Below, one piece after another: positions 45,601 through 57,394 of a stretch of 64,000 nt of DNA (positions within the stretch are counted from its first letter, which is position 1; the number at the start of each line of letters is the position of its first letter). The position numbers and the translations under genes are program-made. The notes below the pieces were generated by a model. That model saw only the letters and a list, made by a program, of their open reading frames with translations. It was not told the DNA's origin and made no database searches. The DNA is from Eleginops maclovinus (taxonomy: Eukaryota > Chordata > Actinopteri > Perciformes > Eleginopidae), in the NCBI RefSeq assembly GCF_036324505.1, contig NC_086352.1, positions 22,289,637 through 22,353,636 of the forward strand, read 5' to 3'.

Positions 45601-46716
45601 ACTATTGCTTCCTTTTGCTTGGTGATAAGGAAAGAAAATAATTCCTATAAAACACTGTTATTTAATGTCTGTTCTGATTGGCTTCTGATTTAAAAACAAA
45701 GTTTGCAGTATACTCAGATGGACAGAGGTACATTACAAGATGAGAAGCCAAATCTGAATTGACTGTTTCAAAACATCAGAAAACTAGGTGGTCTTATTTC
45801 ACATTTTGTGGGTTGGTGGTACTCCCGATACCCAAATGTATGTTTTTTTAATGATATGTGCCCTGTAAGCAAAGTTTACCTTAATTACATTTGGATAACA
45901 CTTGAAATAACAGCATGAGCTTGGCAAATATATAAAGGACCGTTATGAAGGCACAGATGCGTTTTTTAACCACATCCTAATTTCTTGCTACCTACCAATG
46001 CATTTTCCATCAGACTAAAATAACAAGCTTGAAGAAAAGAGATAGAGATTTTCCCATGTATCCAACATTTAAATGTTTATGCAATAGCTGCACAATGTTT
46101 GATATCCATTATGGATATATCTGTATGCCGCTATGTTATTGTATTTATGGGCGGGATGGACATCTATGAAGATTGACTTTTGGTGGTTTTGCACCGTGTA
46201 GATTTATTCCAGTACTCTTCCAGTATTTTGAGTCTGGTTTTAGCATACTTTATTTAAGTATTTACATGTTCTTATGCTATCATTTTACATTACATTTCAG
46301 AGGCTTTGAGCCATACTACAATTTTTTTTTAAACAGAAAAAGCTACATTTTAGTTTAATACATACAGTTTATCTCACGCATACTATTTTGTGAACATATA
46401 GATTCACCAATAAAATATAACAATAACCCCAAAAATGTACCAAAGAAAGTGAAAACCAAAAATTCAGGCAGTATAGGCATATTCAACCTAACAGTATAAG
46501 CCTACATAACAGTATAGCTTACAAAGAAGAAATAAAACCTGTAAGGGAATACAGTTACATTTTGTTTATCCTGATTAGGTAATCCCATTTCTTGTACTCC
46601 ATTACTCCCCAAACCTGTCTATCCAGCCATCCAACCAAACCCACTGAGAGAATGTTCTCACCTGTTAATGATGAAAGTAGGAGAAACATCGGGATCACAA
46701 CTACTTTCTCCATCAT
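33774..46716 (-). CDS. il1r1: Interleukin-1 receptor type 1-like, complete
   Basis: Ten coding exons: 46662-46716, 38065-38320, 37415-37580, 37094-37232, 36945-37010, 36711-36834, 34769-34914, 34463-34606, 34226-34378, 33774-34144. They sum to 1620 nt, 539 aa. Order: signal peptide ([19 protein letters not shown]), three Ig domains to about residue 317 (cysteines in ELYCPL/YSCSRG, CTLICP/YTCTRS and VIDCKA/YTCKLQ; many NxS/T sites), a transmembrane helix at about 319-345 ([20 protein letters not shown]), then a TIR domain at about 368-510 with box 1 [10 protein letters not shown], box 2 [10 protein letters not shown] and box 3 PFWKHLRY. It should bind IL-1 and signal through MyD88. Intron 1 (8.3 kb) carries a BEL/Pao element and intron 6 a Tc1 element; neither disrupts splice sites. 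Oddity: the Ig2 tryptophan usual before the exon 3/4 junction is replaced (ITSNSICQK). The TIR part after box 2 is a single exon. Confidence 0.87.
34956..36558 (+). mobile_element. Nearly full-length Tc1-like transposon in il1r1 intron 6
   Basis: 1603 bp flanked by TA target duplications (34954-34955, 36559-36560). The ends are inverted (CAGTGGGGCAAAAAAGTATT left, complement right) and form long imperfect inverted repeats of roughly 150-200 bp, the IR/DR arrangement of fish Tc1 elements. It is absent from the matching intron of il1r2, so it inserted after, or escaped, the il1r1/il1r2 homogenisation. A (TG)n tract abuts the right end. Confidence 0.95.
35322..36343 (+). pseudogene. Tc1-like transposase with one frameshift
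   Basis: The 5' frame 35322-35534 encodes the paired-like helix-turn-helix DNA-binding region ([20 protein letters not shown]). The 3' frame 35531-36343 encodes the rest, with the DD34E triad visible as IWSDETKIE (Asp83 of the 3' frame), [10 protein letters not shown] (Asp174) and LNPIENLW (Glu209). The two frames join at about 35515-35534, where a one-base deletion in a C-run (TCACCCGTGG) is the simplest explanation. Everything else looks intact, so the copy is recent but probably dead. Confidence 0.92.
36559..36650. repeat. (TG)n microsatellite at Tc1 right end
   Basis: About 90 bp of TG with one CG interruption, starting directly at the TA duplication of the Tc1 element. Confidence 0.95.
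38427..38917 (+). repeat. 5' LTR of BEL/Pao element
   Basis: 491 bp, TG...CA ends. It contains a TATA-like GTAAATATAGG near 38530. About five substitutions and three or four short indels separate it from the 3' LTR. Confidence 0.95.
43517..44445 (+). mobile_element. Non-autonomous hAT element inside the BEL/Pao integrase
   Basis: Terminal inverted repeats CAGTGGCGG / CCGCCACTG and an exact 8-bp target duplication TCTAAAGC (43509-43516, 44446-44453), both diagnostic of hAT. 929 bp long. It keeps only the N-terminal part of a transposase. Confidence 0.93.
43997..44377 (+). pseudogene. N-terminal fragment of a ZMYM/TTF-type hAT transposase
   Basis: A single frame of 127 codons with one internal stop near residue 63. 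It reads [34 protein letters not shown], then a TTF-type zinc-binding pattern ([27 protein letters not shown]). The catalytic RNase-H-like domain and dimerisation region are absent. Known family: hAT transposases related to ZMYM1-like genes. Confidence 0.75.
44779..45270 (+). repeat. 3' LTR of BEL/Pao element
   Basis: 492 bp partner of the LTR at 38427, followed directly by the target duplication ATTGT. Confidence 0.95.
45276..46661. other. Rest of il1r1 intron 1
   Basis: Intronic DNA between the BEL/Pao element and il1r1 exon 1. Frames of 122 and 67 codons around 45257-45641 overlap each other and show no recognisable domain. Confidence 0.5.
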
Positions 46717-47040
46717 GATCCCCTGCAGCGCTGCACAGTAAACACCCAGTAGTTTCGTAATGAACCCCGCTCTGGCCAAACAGTACCCACACTCGTATCT
46801 GCTTTGAACCCGTTTCGTAATCATGTGACACCAATCTGAAGAGGAGTGTCACGTTGCCACTGCGATGCAATCCCCGCATTAAGAAACTATGTTTAAAGAC
46901 TAATGACAAGTGTCATAATTTTAGCCTATGGATTGATAAGGACCTTTTCCCTACGTTATGAAAATAAAATAGACTCAGAAAAAAAACCCTATGGTAGTTT
47001 CGTTTGTTCAGCATTGACCGAGGCATATCGGTTGCGGCTT

Positions 47041-47060
47041 GGAAACGGGAAGCGAAAACC
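47041..47060. promoter_or_regulatory. Candidate PU.1/IRF composite element upstream of il1r1
   Basis: GGAAACGGGAAGCGAAAACC, about 325 bp upstream of the il1r1 start codon. It contains GGAAGCGAAA (47048-47057), an exact match to the ETS-IRF composite consensus GGAANNGAAA, preceded by another GGAAAC. Such sites drive myeloid and lymphoid expression. Motif match only. Confidence 0.4.
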
Positions 47061-47208
47061 GCAACGTTTCATAAAGGTGTAGATACTTTTTAAGTAACAG
47101 TTTCAGCAATACATCAGTGAAAACGATACTTATAGACGTCCTCACTTATTTTTGACAGGGGCTCAACAGACCAAGGAAACACATAATGATTCAATGTTCC
47201 TCCTGGCT

Positions 47209-47218
47209 GGGAAACTCC
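47209..47218. promoter_or_regulatory. Candidate NF-kB site upstream of il1r1
   Basis: GGGAAACTCC fits GGGRNNYYCC, about 490 bp upstream of the il1r1 start codon. It lies at the edge of a repeated segment (the foldback arm), so it may be repeat-derived. Confidence 0.3.
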
Positions 47219-47967
47219 AGTTTCTGACTGCAGTTAAACCAGCCCTGTCTTCGGAAAATATAGTAATCCATAGGATATACGCGCGGTGCCCGTATATCCT
47301 GGTTACGGTAAAAGCGTGGAAATGGTGTGTTGCCAGGGACTGATTTCCCTTCAGAGTTTTAGAAGACCACCTCAGAGTGTCACTCAGACAATATCAGGAA
47401 ATTCTGATGTGGAATTTCAAAATAAAAGCCCTTCGAAATGTCTTGTTAAAGCAATATTTTTGCTCATTTTCAGATTAGGATTAAGAGGAAACGGTGTGTT
47501 GCCAGGAACTCATTCCACTTCAGACTGATAGCGGAGTGTCACTCAGCAAATATCAGGAAATTCAGATTTGGAATTGCAAAATTAAAGCTCTCTAAAATGT
47601 GTTGTGTAATTTTCATTTACAAACAGATTATTTTCTTACACATAAACAGCTAATATTGAAAGTTGTTGTCTGAGTGCATGCGCGTCGCCACAATAGTATT
47701 GTGCACCCTTGAAAAAAAGTCGTTTGGACCCCCCCACATTTGCCATCAAAAATATGAGTGCATGACTGCTCTACTAGTCTTGCGTTCTTTCCATTGCTTC
47801 ACAAACAAATCCGTTCCACTTTATCAGTAGGGGATTACCCATATCAACAGAAATCCACTCCGCGTTTGTTTTTTTTTAACACACAGCAGCAGCAGCATCA
47901 CGCGCGCGGCACGCTGCGTGATGCGCATATTCAAAACATTCACTGTTGAGAATCGGATCACCAGGGG

Positions 47968-48353
47968 CCTGTACTACGAAGCTGGTTTTCTGGCTTACCG
48001 GGGTAACTTCGAGAGTAACTTGGTCACGTGCAGCGTATGTTGCTGGTTAACCCATACTACGAAAGTTGGATATGTTAAAACCGAGGTATGCTGCCATGGC
48101 AACATACGTAGGATCCCAAAACTGGTCTTCCCAGTTTTAGTTCTTGGTTAACCCTAGCAGCCTGTACTACGAAGCTGGTTTTCTGGCTTACCGGGGTAAC
48201 TTCGAGAGTAACTTGGTCACGTGCAGCGTATGTTGCTGGTTAACCCATACTACGAAAGTTGGATATGTTAAAACCGAGGTATGCTGCCATGGCAATATAC
48301 GTAGGATCCCAAAACTGGTCTTCCCAGTTTTAGTTCTTGGTTAACCCTAGGTT
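47968..48353. repeat. Tandem duplication of the Harbinger left terminus (193 bp x 2)
   Basis: Copy 1 47968-48160 and copy 2 48161-48353 are nearly identical (a noted difference is CAACATACG versus CAATATACG). Each copy has CTGTACTACGAAGCTGG at its start and GGTTAACCCTAG at its end, and an internal near-palindrome (GTATGCTGCCATGGCAACATAC). Confidence 0.93.
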
Positions 48354-48412
48354 TCCGATTAACCACACCCTATTTAGACACCACTCCTCCACCGACATGT
48401 CCCCTAAAGACA

Positions 48413-49824
48413 ATGCCAGCATACCTGGACGATCCGTACGATATAGGCGCGCAGATTGTGAGGGGCTCTCTTCGGAGGGCGAGGGTATTTAGAGACCGCC
48501 ACAATCCGCTGGCGTACCCGGACGATGTTCTCCATGAAAGATATAGATTCTCAGCTGAGGGAATTCGTTACCTATGCCAGCTGCTCGAGGCGGACGTCTC
48601 TAATGTAACCCGCCGAAGTCAGGCCCTCACAATCGAGCAAATGTTATGTCTTTCATTGCGCTATTTCGCCAGCGGACAATATATGTATTCCATCGGTGAT
48701 GCTGAAAACCTGAGTAAGAACACTGTATGCCGGGTGATACGGAAGGTGGTACTTGCTCTCACTAAACTGGTGGATGCATTTGTTGTATTCCCTGGCCATT
48801 TGCCTGCACGTCAGATAAAAGAAGGGTTCTATGCAATCGCTGGTAATATGCCACTAATCTAAAAATAGGTAATTTGCACATTTCATAATTGTGACTGGCA
48901 ACTGATTTGACTAACAAAATATCTAGGTTTCCCAAGAGTAATTGGAGCCATTGATTGTACGCACATTCCTATCAGTGCACCCCTGGGAGAGCATGAGCGG
49001 GATTTTGTGAATAGAAAGTCCAAACACACCATCAATGTCCAGGTAATACACAAGACTAACAGATTAACAGTAGGCGTACATTGTACAGTCCACGATTCAT
49101 TGGAATAGGTAATGTCAACCTGTGAATTCCTGTTGTCATGTAGAATGATTTCCTGTCCTCTGCATGGGGTGGTGTCATTTACATGCGCAACAGCATGCCT
49201 CACCTGTTATGTTCCTTACCTGTGCACATATTCTTAGATGACATGCGATCACCACTATATGATCACAAGCCTGGATGCAAGGTGGCCAGGGTCAGTCCAT
49301 GACTCCCGTATATTCAGAGAATCATCACTGTCTGACAGATTCCACCAAGGTAAAAGTCCTATATCGATTTACCTGAAGTAATATGCTTTAATAGTGAACA
49401 TGAAATCAGTGTGACAGTTGTTTAATTTTTCCTCCATTTCATCTAAGGGCAATTTGATGGAATCCTGCTGGGGGACCGTGGCTACGCATGCATGAAGTTC
49501 CTCATCACACCATTTCCTGATCCACAAACAAGGCAACAGAGATCATTTAATCATGCACACAGTGTCACTAGGGCCAGGATCGAAATGACATTTGGCATAT
49601 TGAAGGCCCGATTCGCCTGCCTGAAGGTCCTTCGGGTCAAGCCAGACAGGGCCTGCCAAACCATAGCAGCATGTGTGGTTCTTCAGAATGTCGCCACAAT
49701 AAGGAAGGAAAGAGTGCCCCCTCATGATCCTCCCCCACCCCTTGATATTACTGATCCAATCACCCTGGATCATCCAACAGGCCGTGCTGTCAGGGATGCC
49801 ATTACCAACCAGTTTTTCCAATGA
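48413..49824 (+). CDS. HARBI1-like Harbinger transposase, intact
   Basis: Four exons: 48413-48842, 48927-49042, 49238-49349, 49448-49824, total 1035 nt, 344 aa, with clean GT/AG junctions and no stop or frameshift. The N-terminal part (RYRFSAEGIRYLCQLLEAD, LTIEQMLCLSLRYFASGQY) is the helical region of HARBI1-type proteins. The catalytic domain follows: GAIDCTHIPI (Asp153), RWPGSVHDSRIF (Asp204, conserved), LLGDRGYACM (Asp229), ARIEMTFGILKARF (Glu265). Asp229 and Glu265 are separated by 35 residues, the DD35E spacing of DDE_Tnp_4. It cuts and pastes the element and in this superfamily needs the Myb-like partner for nuclear import and DNA binding. Polyadenylation signal AATAAA at 49855-49860. 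Confidence 0.93.
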
Positions 49825-49888
49825 ATTGTACACACCACAAATTAAATGCACAAAAATAAAGACATGTCACACCAATCTCTGATATTAT

Positions 49889-51436
<1,548 letters not shown>

Positions 51437-52363
51437 GATCGAGAGTGTTTTTTTGCGCTGGTACCACCCCTTTTATGTGAACGCGCAGTAACTCTGGTTG
51501 AGTGAACACAGGTTCAGCTGATCAACTTCATAATCAGCGTCGTAGTACCGTTTAAGACCAATCAAGATGTCCAGGTTTAGTCAACCCCGGGTTACCGCGG
51601 AAACCCTGAGTTAGTTCTAAGTAGGTTGAACTCCGTTCGTAGTACAGGCCCCAGATGGACATACAGAATTTTTTTTCGAAGAGGAAAGTAAGTCTGAGTT
51701 TTCCCTTGAGTGGCCAAACAGCTAAATTGCATTCTTCCATGGTCAAACACAAGCAGCTTTTCTAATAAGAATGTTAGCACCATTATGAGCTATATTAGCA
51801 ATATAATTAGCATACTAGTCAGTCACAAAGATCCTTCAGCGCAGCGCCCACCCACTGCACGTTGGAATCAACCAAATATGAGCTAGATATATATATATAC
51901 TTTGTTCAGCTACTAAAGCTTAGAGCAGAGGATGATGTTCTAAAGCAAGCCCTGTAACCATTACACAAGTCCAGAAGTGCAGAATGAGATGCTAAATATT
52001 ATGGGCAACTCCGTTGTGCGAAAAATATCAAAGGAAATAAATGAGGTGTCCACACTCATGTACTCCATCATAATTGATGGAGTACAAGATTTGTCTGGGA
52101 ATGAACAAGAGGCCATATGCCTACGCTATGTAGATAGTGATTTGCTACCTCATGAGGACTTTGTTGGCCTCTATCAAGTCTCCTCACACTGTAAAAAAAA
52201 AAAACGGTTGACAGAACATAGATTTTCTAGGCAACGTGATGCATTTGGTTTTTTGAGTTTTCTTAACTTAAATTCACTGTGGTTGAGTGTACAAAGATTT
52301 TTAAGTTCTGCCAACTCAAGTTTTTGGAGTGTTGCATAGAAATTTTGAGTTCTACAAACAAAG

Positions 52364-52620
52364 GCTTTTGAGTTTTACATGTTAATATTGAGTTCTACCA
52401 ACACAGTTTTTTGAGTTTCACCTTTATGCTCTGAGTTCTACCAACACAGTTTTTTGAGTTTCACCTTTAAGCTCTGAGTTCTACCAACTCAGTTTTTTGA
52501 GTTTCACCTTTAAGCTCCGAGTTCTACCAACTCAGTTTTTTGAGTTTCACTTTTAAGCTCTGAGTTCTACCAACACAGTTTTATGAGTTTTACATATAGA
52601 TTCCAGGAGTTCTACCAACT
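52364..52620. repeat. 43-bp minisatellite (about 6 units)
   Basis: Unit of the form 'ttttttgagtttcaccttt / aagctctgagttctaccaactcag'. The CAG that closes each unit falls at 52406, 52449, 52492, 52535 and 52578, an exact 43-bp period. Degenerate units continue on both sides from about 52240. Each unit contains TTGAGTT, CTGAGTT and AACTCAG, so it is partly self-complementary. Confidence 0.93.
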
Positions 52621-52755
52621 CAGTTGTTTTAGTTCTACCAATCCCCCTCACCACTCCCCATCATTCAACACACAACAAATTAATTGAATACAATTTGTTT
52701 TTATTTTTCCAACATCAATGGGCTGCTGGAACAATGATGTGAAAGGGAGTCTCCT

Positions 52756-52757
<2 letters not shown>

Positions 52758-52815
<58 letters not shown>
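52758..52815. repeat. (TG)n microsatellite
   Basis: About 56 bp TG run within the CACTA-type element. Confidence 0.93.
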
Positions 52816-52819
<4 letters not shown>

Positions 52820-53066
52820 GTGGTGTAGGCTATAACTGTCCAATACTCTGATAAAGACAGTTGCTGTGTGTGATCTTGATAAGTGTGACCTTAATGCGCC
52901 AGAAGTTTTGAACACACACACAATCTGTGTAAATGCAAGGCCAATGTGCACCTTTTCCGTGACCGTGATGAAGGCGACAGTGCTTCAAAAGGACGTCCTG
53001 CGAGGAGCTAGAAAACTTGCACAATTTGCACTGCATGAACTCCCTTCCTGAAACAGAATCATACAC
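52800..53066 (-). pseudogene. C2H2 zinc-finger protein remnant inside the CACTA-type element
   Basis: Minus-strand frame from 53066: EFMQCKLCKFSSSSQDVLLK followed by HCRLHHG forms one finger (C-x2-C ... H-x4-H), and WPCIYTDCVC starts a second. Its second half (VFKTSGALRSHLSRSHT) continues in another frame, so a frameshift near 52905 breaks it. No promoter or further exon was resolved. Function unknown; probably an element-carried gene. Confidence 0.6.
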
Positions 53067-53207
53067 AAATCATTAGAATAAATCTTGCTTAAAGCATAGG
53101 CATTGTTTCAAATTCTTAACTAATCCTTAATTGCCTTAAATAACTATTGAAGCAATCAGTCATTAAGGACTTCATACAGGTGCATAAATTATTCAAGTGC
53201 AGATTAT

Positions 53208-54081
53208 GTTTAGATATTCATTTTCCATAAATGACTGAACAGTCCAATTAAAAGTAAACCAGTAAATTCAAAACCACAGCAGAGAAAAAATATATCAGTC
53301 AATATATAAGTCTATATATTAGTACTGAATGCCCTGTATGTAGGTTACCCCACAACCTAGCCCTTGCCTATCCTCGTGCTACTGCTCCCTCCACAACCAA
53401 TGTTAGCGCTACTGTCGCTATCACTAGCTACTACTGCTTGATTGTTAAGCAGACATCACATGGTTCTTTCTGCAACACACGCGGTCCTTATGCAACATGT
53501 GTATGGAGTACATTCAATTAAGTTGAATATTTTAGCAATTTTAAGTTTAGATATTTATTTTCCATGAATTACTGAACAGTCAAATTAAAAGTAAACCAGT
53601 AAATTCAAAACCACAGCAGCATTCATTAATGCGAGAGAAAAAATATATCAGTCAATATATAAGTCTATGGGTGCGTTCGTAAATTGCCACTCCGAGCACA
53701 CTCTGAAACGTTTTAACCGATATACAGTCTATGGATTTGACAGTATCATGAGACTGGTGAAATACTGTCTTTCTGGGAAGTGTTTCGAACGGTTAAAAAG
53801 TTTCAGAATGTGCTCGGAGTGACAATTTACGAATGCCCTGTATGTAGGTTACCCCACAAACTAGCCTCGCCTAGCCTCGTGCTACTTCTCCCTCTACTTC
53901 AGTTAAGACACAAGGGCACAAACTCTAACTCTCCCTCTACAACCAATGTTAGCGCTACTGTCGCTATCGCTAGCTACTACTGCTTGATTGTTAAGCAGAC
54001 AGTTCTTTCTGCAACACACGCGGTCCTTATACAACATGTGTATAGAGTACATTCAATTAAGTTGAATATTTTAGCAATTTG
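53208..54081. repeat. Tandem duplication of a 337-bp segment, second copy enlarged
   Basis: Copy 1 is 53208-53544 and copy 2 is 53545-54081. Shared landmarks include GTAAACCAGTAAATTC, GTTAGCGCTACTGTCGC and CAACACACGCGGTCC. Copy 2 is about 200 bp longer, mostly because of the palindromic insertion at 53669-53838. Confidence 0.85.
53669..53838. mobile_element. Palindromic MITE
   Basis: The left arm GGGTGCGTTCGTAAATTG ... CACTCCGAGCAC is matched in inverted orientation by GTGCTCGGAGTG ... CAATTTACGAATGCCC, about 45-50 bp arms over a 170-bp element. The first copy of the surrounding duplication lacks it. hAT-like MITE by the style of its ends; superfamily inferred. Confidence 0.65.
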
Positions 54082-57000
54082 CTGCTACTGACTGTGCATA
54101 GAACATCACGTTCAAAAATTAGCATTAAGTTAGCAAACTAAAATCAGCTAATAACTTTGCTAATTTGGTTGAAATACATTAAATATACGACGCTGGTTAG
54201 TTCAGCGACCAAATCTATCTTCAATTATTTGCCTTACGCATTCTATTAAGTCATATTTTAGAGAAATAACAATAATTACCTGATATGAATCTCACGTCTG
54301 GCAATCCTCTCAACTTCGAGGGAAAATGGTAGAACGGTCGACTCGTGGAGACCTGTGTATGTCCATGGAGACAGGAAGGAAACCCCGTAGTAGGCGTGTC
54401 CATGAACATACAGTTGAGGAAACTTAATTTTTTGTGTTAGAATCTTTCTAATCTTGTTAGAAAGTTGAGGGAAACAAAAAATCTTGTTTTGGTGAATCAA
54501 ATTTCCTTGTTGACCAAATTCTGAGAATATTGAGTTGGGCAAACATAAATTTATTTGTTAGATGACAAAATTGTATTTCTGAATTAGCTTACAATAAAAT
54601 TGTGTGTAAGTACAACAACTGTAATTTCCTTTTTTTACAGTGCAACAACAGGGAAAGAGTTGGCTCGGATGGCAACTGATGTCCTCCTTCGATTGAACCT
54701 GCCCTTATCCTGCCTTCGCGGCAGAGCTATGATGGGGCTGCCAATATGGCAGGTGGAGCTAAAGGCGTTCAGGCAGTCATAAAGGAAACACAGCCTCTTG
54801 CTCTCTACGTTCATTGTGGTCCTCATTGCATTAATCTGGTGACTCAGACAGCCTGTAGCACAAGCACTATTGTGTCTGATGCGCTGGATTTAGTCCACAA
54901 ACTTGGCAACCTGTACCATCTATCTGGGCAATATAAGACAATATTTAAGGAGGTTGCCCAGTCGGAAGAAGGGAGTTTCAGAACTCTGAGGCCCCTCTGC
55001 CCCACACGATGGCTCATGAGGGTGGTAGCTATCCAGGCAGTTGTAGATCAATATGAAAAGATTTTGGTCAGTCTTGAGGAAATGGCATCTGGTTCCTCTG
55101 ACACTTGCATAACTGCAAGGGGGCTTCTGGAGAGGTTTCAGAAGGGGCACATTTTGCTCAGCCTGATTATGGCCCTTGAAGTTCTAAAAGAACTTGAACG
55201 TCTCAACCGCTCCCTTCAGAGCAAGACAGTGAGTGTCTCGGGGATGCTGGCTGCGGTTGATTGTGTGAAAAACACAATTCAAGTAAAGAGATCTGATGAA
55301 ACATTTCATCGTATATATACCCAAGCCTGTGATATGATCCAGGAGTTGGACATTGAGGCTATCCAGACTCCTCATATCCGGAGACCCCCAAAGCACTTCA
55401 CAGGAAATGCACCTGCATTTAGACTACTTCCCCTGAGGAGTTCTACAGAATAGAATTCTTTAAAATGTCGGATGTAGTTGAGGTCCTGTTGACAAAGCGC
55501 TTTGACCAGAGCAGCTTCCAAACACTCAACATACTGGAAAGGGTGTTAATAACTGGAAAGGTGGAGGATGTGGATGTGGTCAGTTCTTACCCAGAACTAC
55601 ACCAGCATTCTTTGGAGGTACAGCTGGCAATGTTCAAACTTCAGTATCCTGCAGCCGGTCAGTAGTGGTGGATACCCTGAGAGCTATGCTGCCAGAGGTT
55701 CGAGGTTTGTTCACTCAAGTAGAAGTGTTGGTCAGGCTTCTTCTTGTTGTGCCATGCTCCTCAGCAGAAGCTGAGAGAAGTTTTAGTGCCTTGAGAAGGC
55801 TTAAGACGTGGCTGCGCTCTTCAATGTCTCAAAAGCACTTGAACAATGTGGCTGTTTGCCACATCCACCAGGAGCATCTTGACAAACTTGACTTAGGGGA
55901 GATTTGCCAGTCATTTGTGTCTGCAAATGACAAAAGAGGTCACACTTTTGGAGCCTTTGTATGATCTCTTACTTTTGTTCTAACTGTAAAAATCCTGCTG
56001 TAGGCATGATACAGATAATAGGGGAGAAATATGATTATAGGAGAAGATATAGAACATTTAATGAAAGGACAAAAAAAAGGGAAATCAACAATTTGGGGGA
56101 AAGGATGGAGATAGTAAAAGCAAGTCTTTAACAGGTTGTAAGGTTGTATTGAGTTATAGTTTTATGTTCTGCAGGGCACTGAAGAGGGCTAAGTTTGATT
56201 GTAATAGGCTCTGAGTAGACTAGGTACGCATTTTATGTTTCCTCATAACTTCTTTTTCAAGAGATTTTTTGTTGCATGACATTAAAATAGGGCTATATGT
56301 TACCTCAAATTTACCTCATTCTTTTCTAATTCACTCTTAAATTTTTTAAATCCTCATATTTTGCTCTCATTAAAAGAAAATAAAGTGCCAAAAAAGTTGT
56401 CAGTGTCAGTCCTCTGTGTATTAGCTACACCAAAACATAATAGTAGTCAGTAATTGCAGACCATGTCGGCTCCAAGGAAAAACAATGAAAGAGGGAGATC
56501 ATTTTGAATGTAAAATGCACCAGAATGCGGGAAATTGAATCTACTTCTTTCAAAATTGTATGGGGGAGGACCCCCAGACCCCCCGCAAAAATGTGTCCCC
56601 CCCACATTCAAAAAACTGCTGACGCCCTTGTCTGAGTGACACTCTGAGGTGGTCTTCTATCACTCTGAAGTGAAATGAGTTCCTGGCAACACACCGTTTC
56701 CTCTTCATCGTAATCTGAAAATTAGTAAAAAATATTGCTTTAACAAGACACTTAAGGGCTTTTGCTGAAAGTCCACATCAGAATGTCCTGATATTCTCTG
56801 AGGTGGTCTGATAGCACCCAGGAGTGAAATTAGCCAGTGGAAATGGAAAGTTCAATTTTAAGATAAAATGTGTTCATAAATGCATCCTTACATTTTAAAA
56901 TTGAGAAAGTATTCACTCAGTTATAATGTGGTCGTAAATTATTATTGATTTTGTTATTCATTACATATTTCTTCATTTAGGATTACTTGCCTTTGTTATT

Positions 57001-57351
57001 AAAAAGTAAGAGTTAGCGCTTCAACGAGGGGGCTGGTTTGACTATGTTTTCCGAAGACGGGTCTGGTTTGACCGCAGTAGTTTCTGGGTTAGGTCAGGTA
57101 ACTGGCTGCAGGTCAGTCCAACAAGGTTCAAATAGTATGGATAATGTATTTAAAAAATAGTAGGGAATAAAGCAAATGAGTAAAAGCACAAGCTAAACAA
57201 AAACAGCACCAGTGATTAAAAATTGGATTTAGATTTGAATTAAAGTGGAGTTTTGAATTTGCTTGGACACAGTTATTTGTAATTATATGAAACTGCTGCA
57301 TTTGTGCAGTTCTGTGCAAAAGCAGCATCCTTTAATTAAGGAGAAGTAATA

Positions 57352-57359
57352 ATAATAAT

Positions 57360-57392
<33 letters not shown>
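57352..57392. repeat. (ATA)n microsatellite
   Basis: About 40 bp of AAT units, located where the 3' tail of the adjacent minus-strand LINE fragment would be. Confidence 0.85.

Positions 57393-57394
<2 letters not shown>

Larger units (their letters stand above)
52187..54642. mobile_element. CACTA/EnSpm-type non-autonomous element inside the hAT transposase
   Basis: Starts CACTGTAAAAAA and ends TTTTTTTACAGTG, an inverted pair beginning CACTG, flanked by a 2-bp CA duplication. Removing it with one CA restores the transposase reading frame across the junction, which supports these exact limits. 2456 bp. It contains a 43-bp minisatellite near the left end, a TG microsatellite, a zinc-finger remnant (minus), a duplicated 337-bp segment and a palindromic MITE. 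No CACTA transposase is seen. Confidence 0.7.
51977..55964 (+). pseudogene. hAT transposase (ZMYM1-like), interrupted and frameshifted
   Basis: Pieces in order: 51977-52186 (SKEINEVSTLMYSIIIDGVQD, HEDFVGLYQVSS), then the CACTA-type insertion, then 54643-54745 (TGKELARMATDVLLRLNLPL), 54746-55453 (HCGPHCINLVTQ, RPLCPTRWLMR), 55465-55665 and 55665-55964. The last holds the C-terminal hAT dimerisation signature CSSAEAERSFSALRRLKTWL. Frameshifts near 54745 and 55420-55460 and a stop at about 55663 break it. The N-terminal zinc-finger part is not seen. The insertion falls between codons, so the protein order is recognisable on both sides. Confidence 0.88.

Noticed and set aside
45257..45641. Gene in il1r1 intron 1 (122- and 67-codon frames)
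   Set aside because: The two frames overlap out of phase, one starts inside the LTR, and neither has a domain.
52364..52620. CRISPR array
   Set aside because: Repeat units are contiguous with no unique spacers, in a vertebrate genome, inside a transposon. It is a minisatellite.
53669..53838. tRNA or structured RNA gene at the palindrome
   Set aside because: Simple inverted arms of a MITE. No tRNA-like A/B boxes or cloverleaf.
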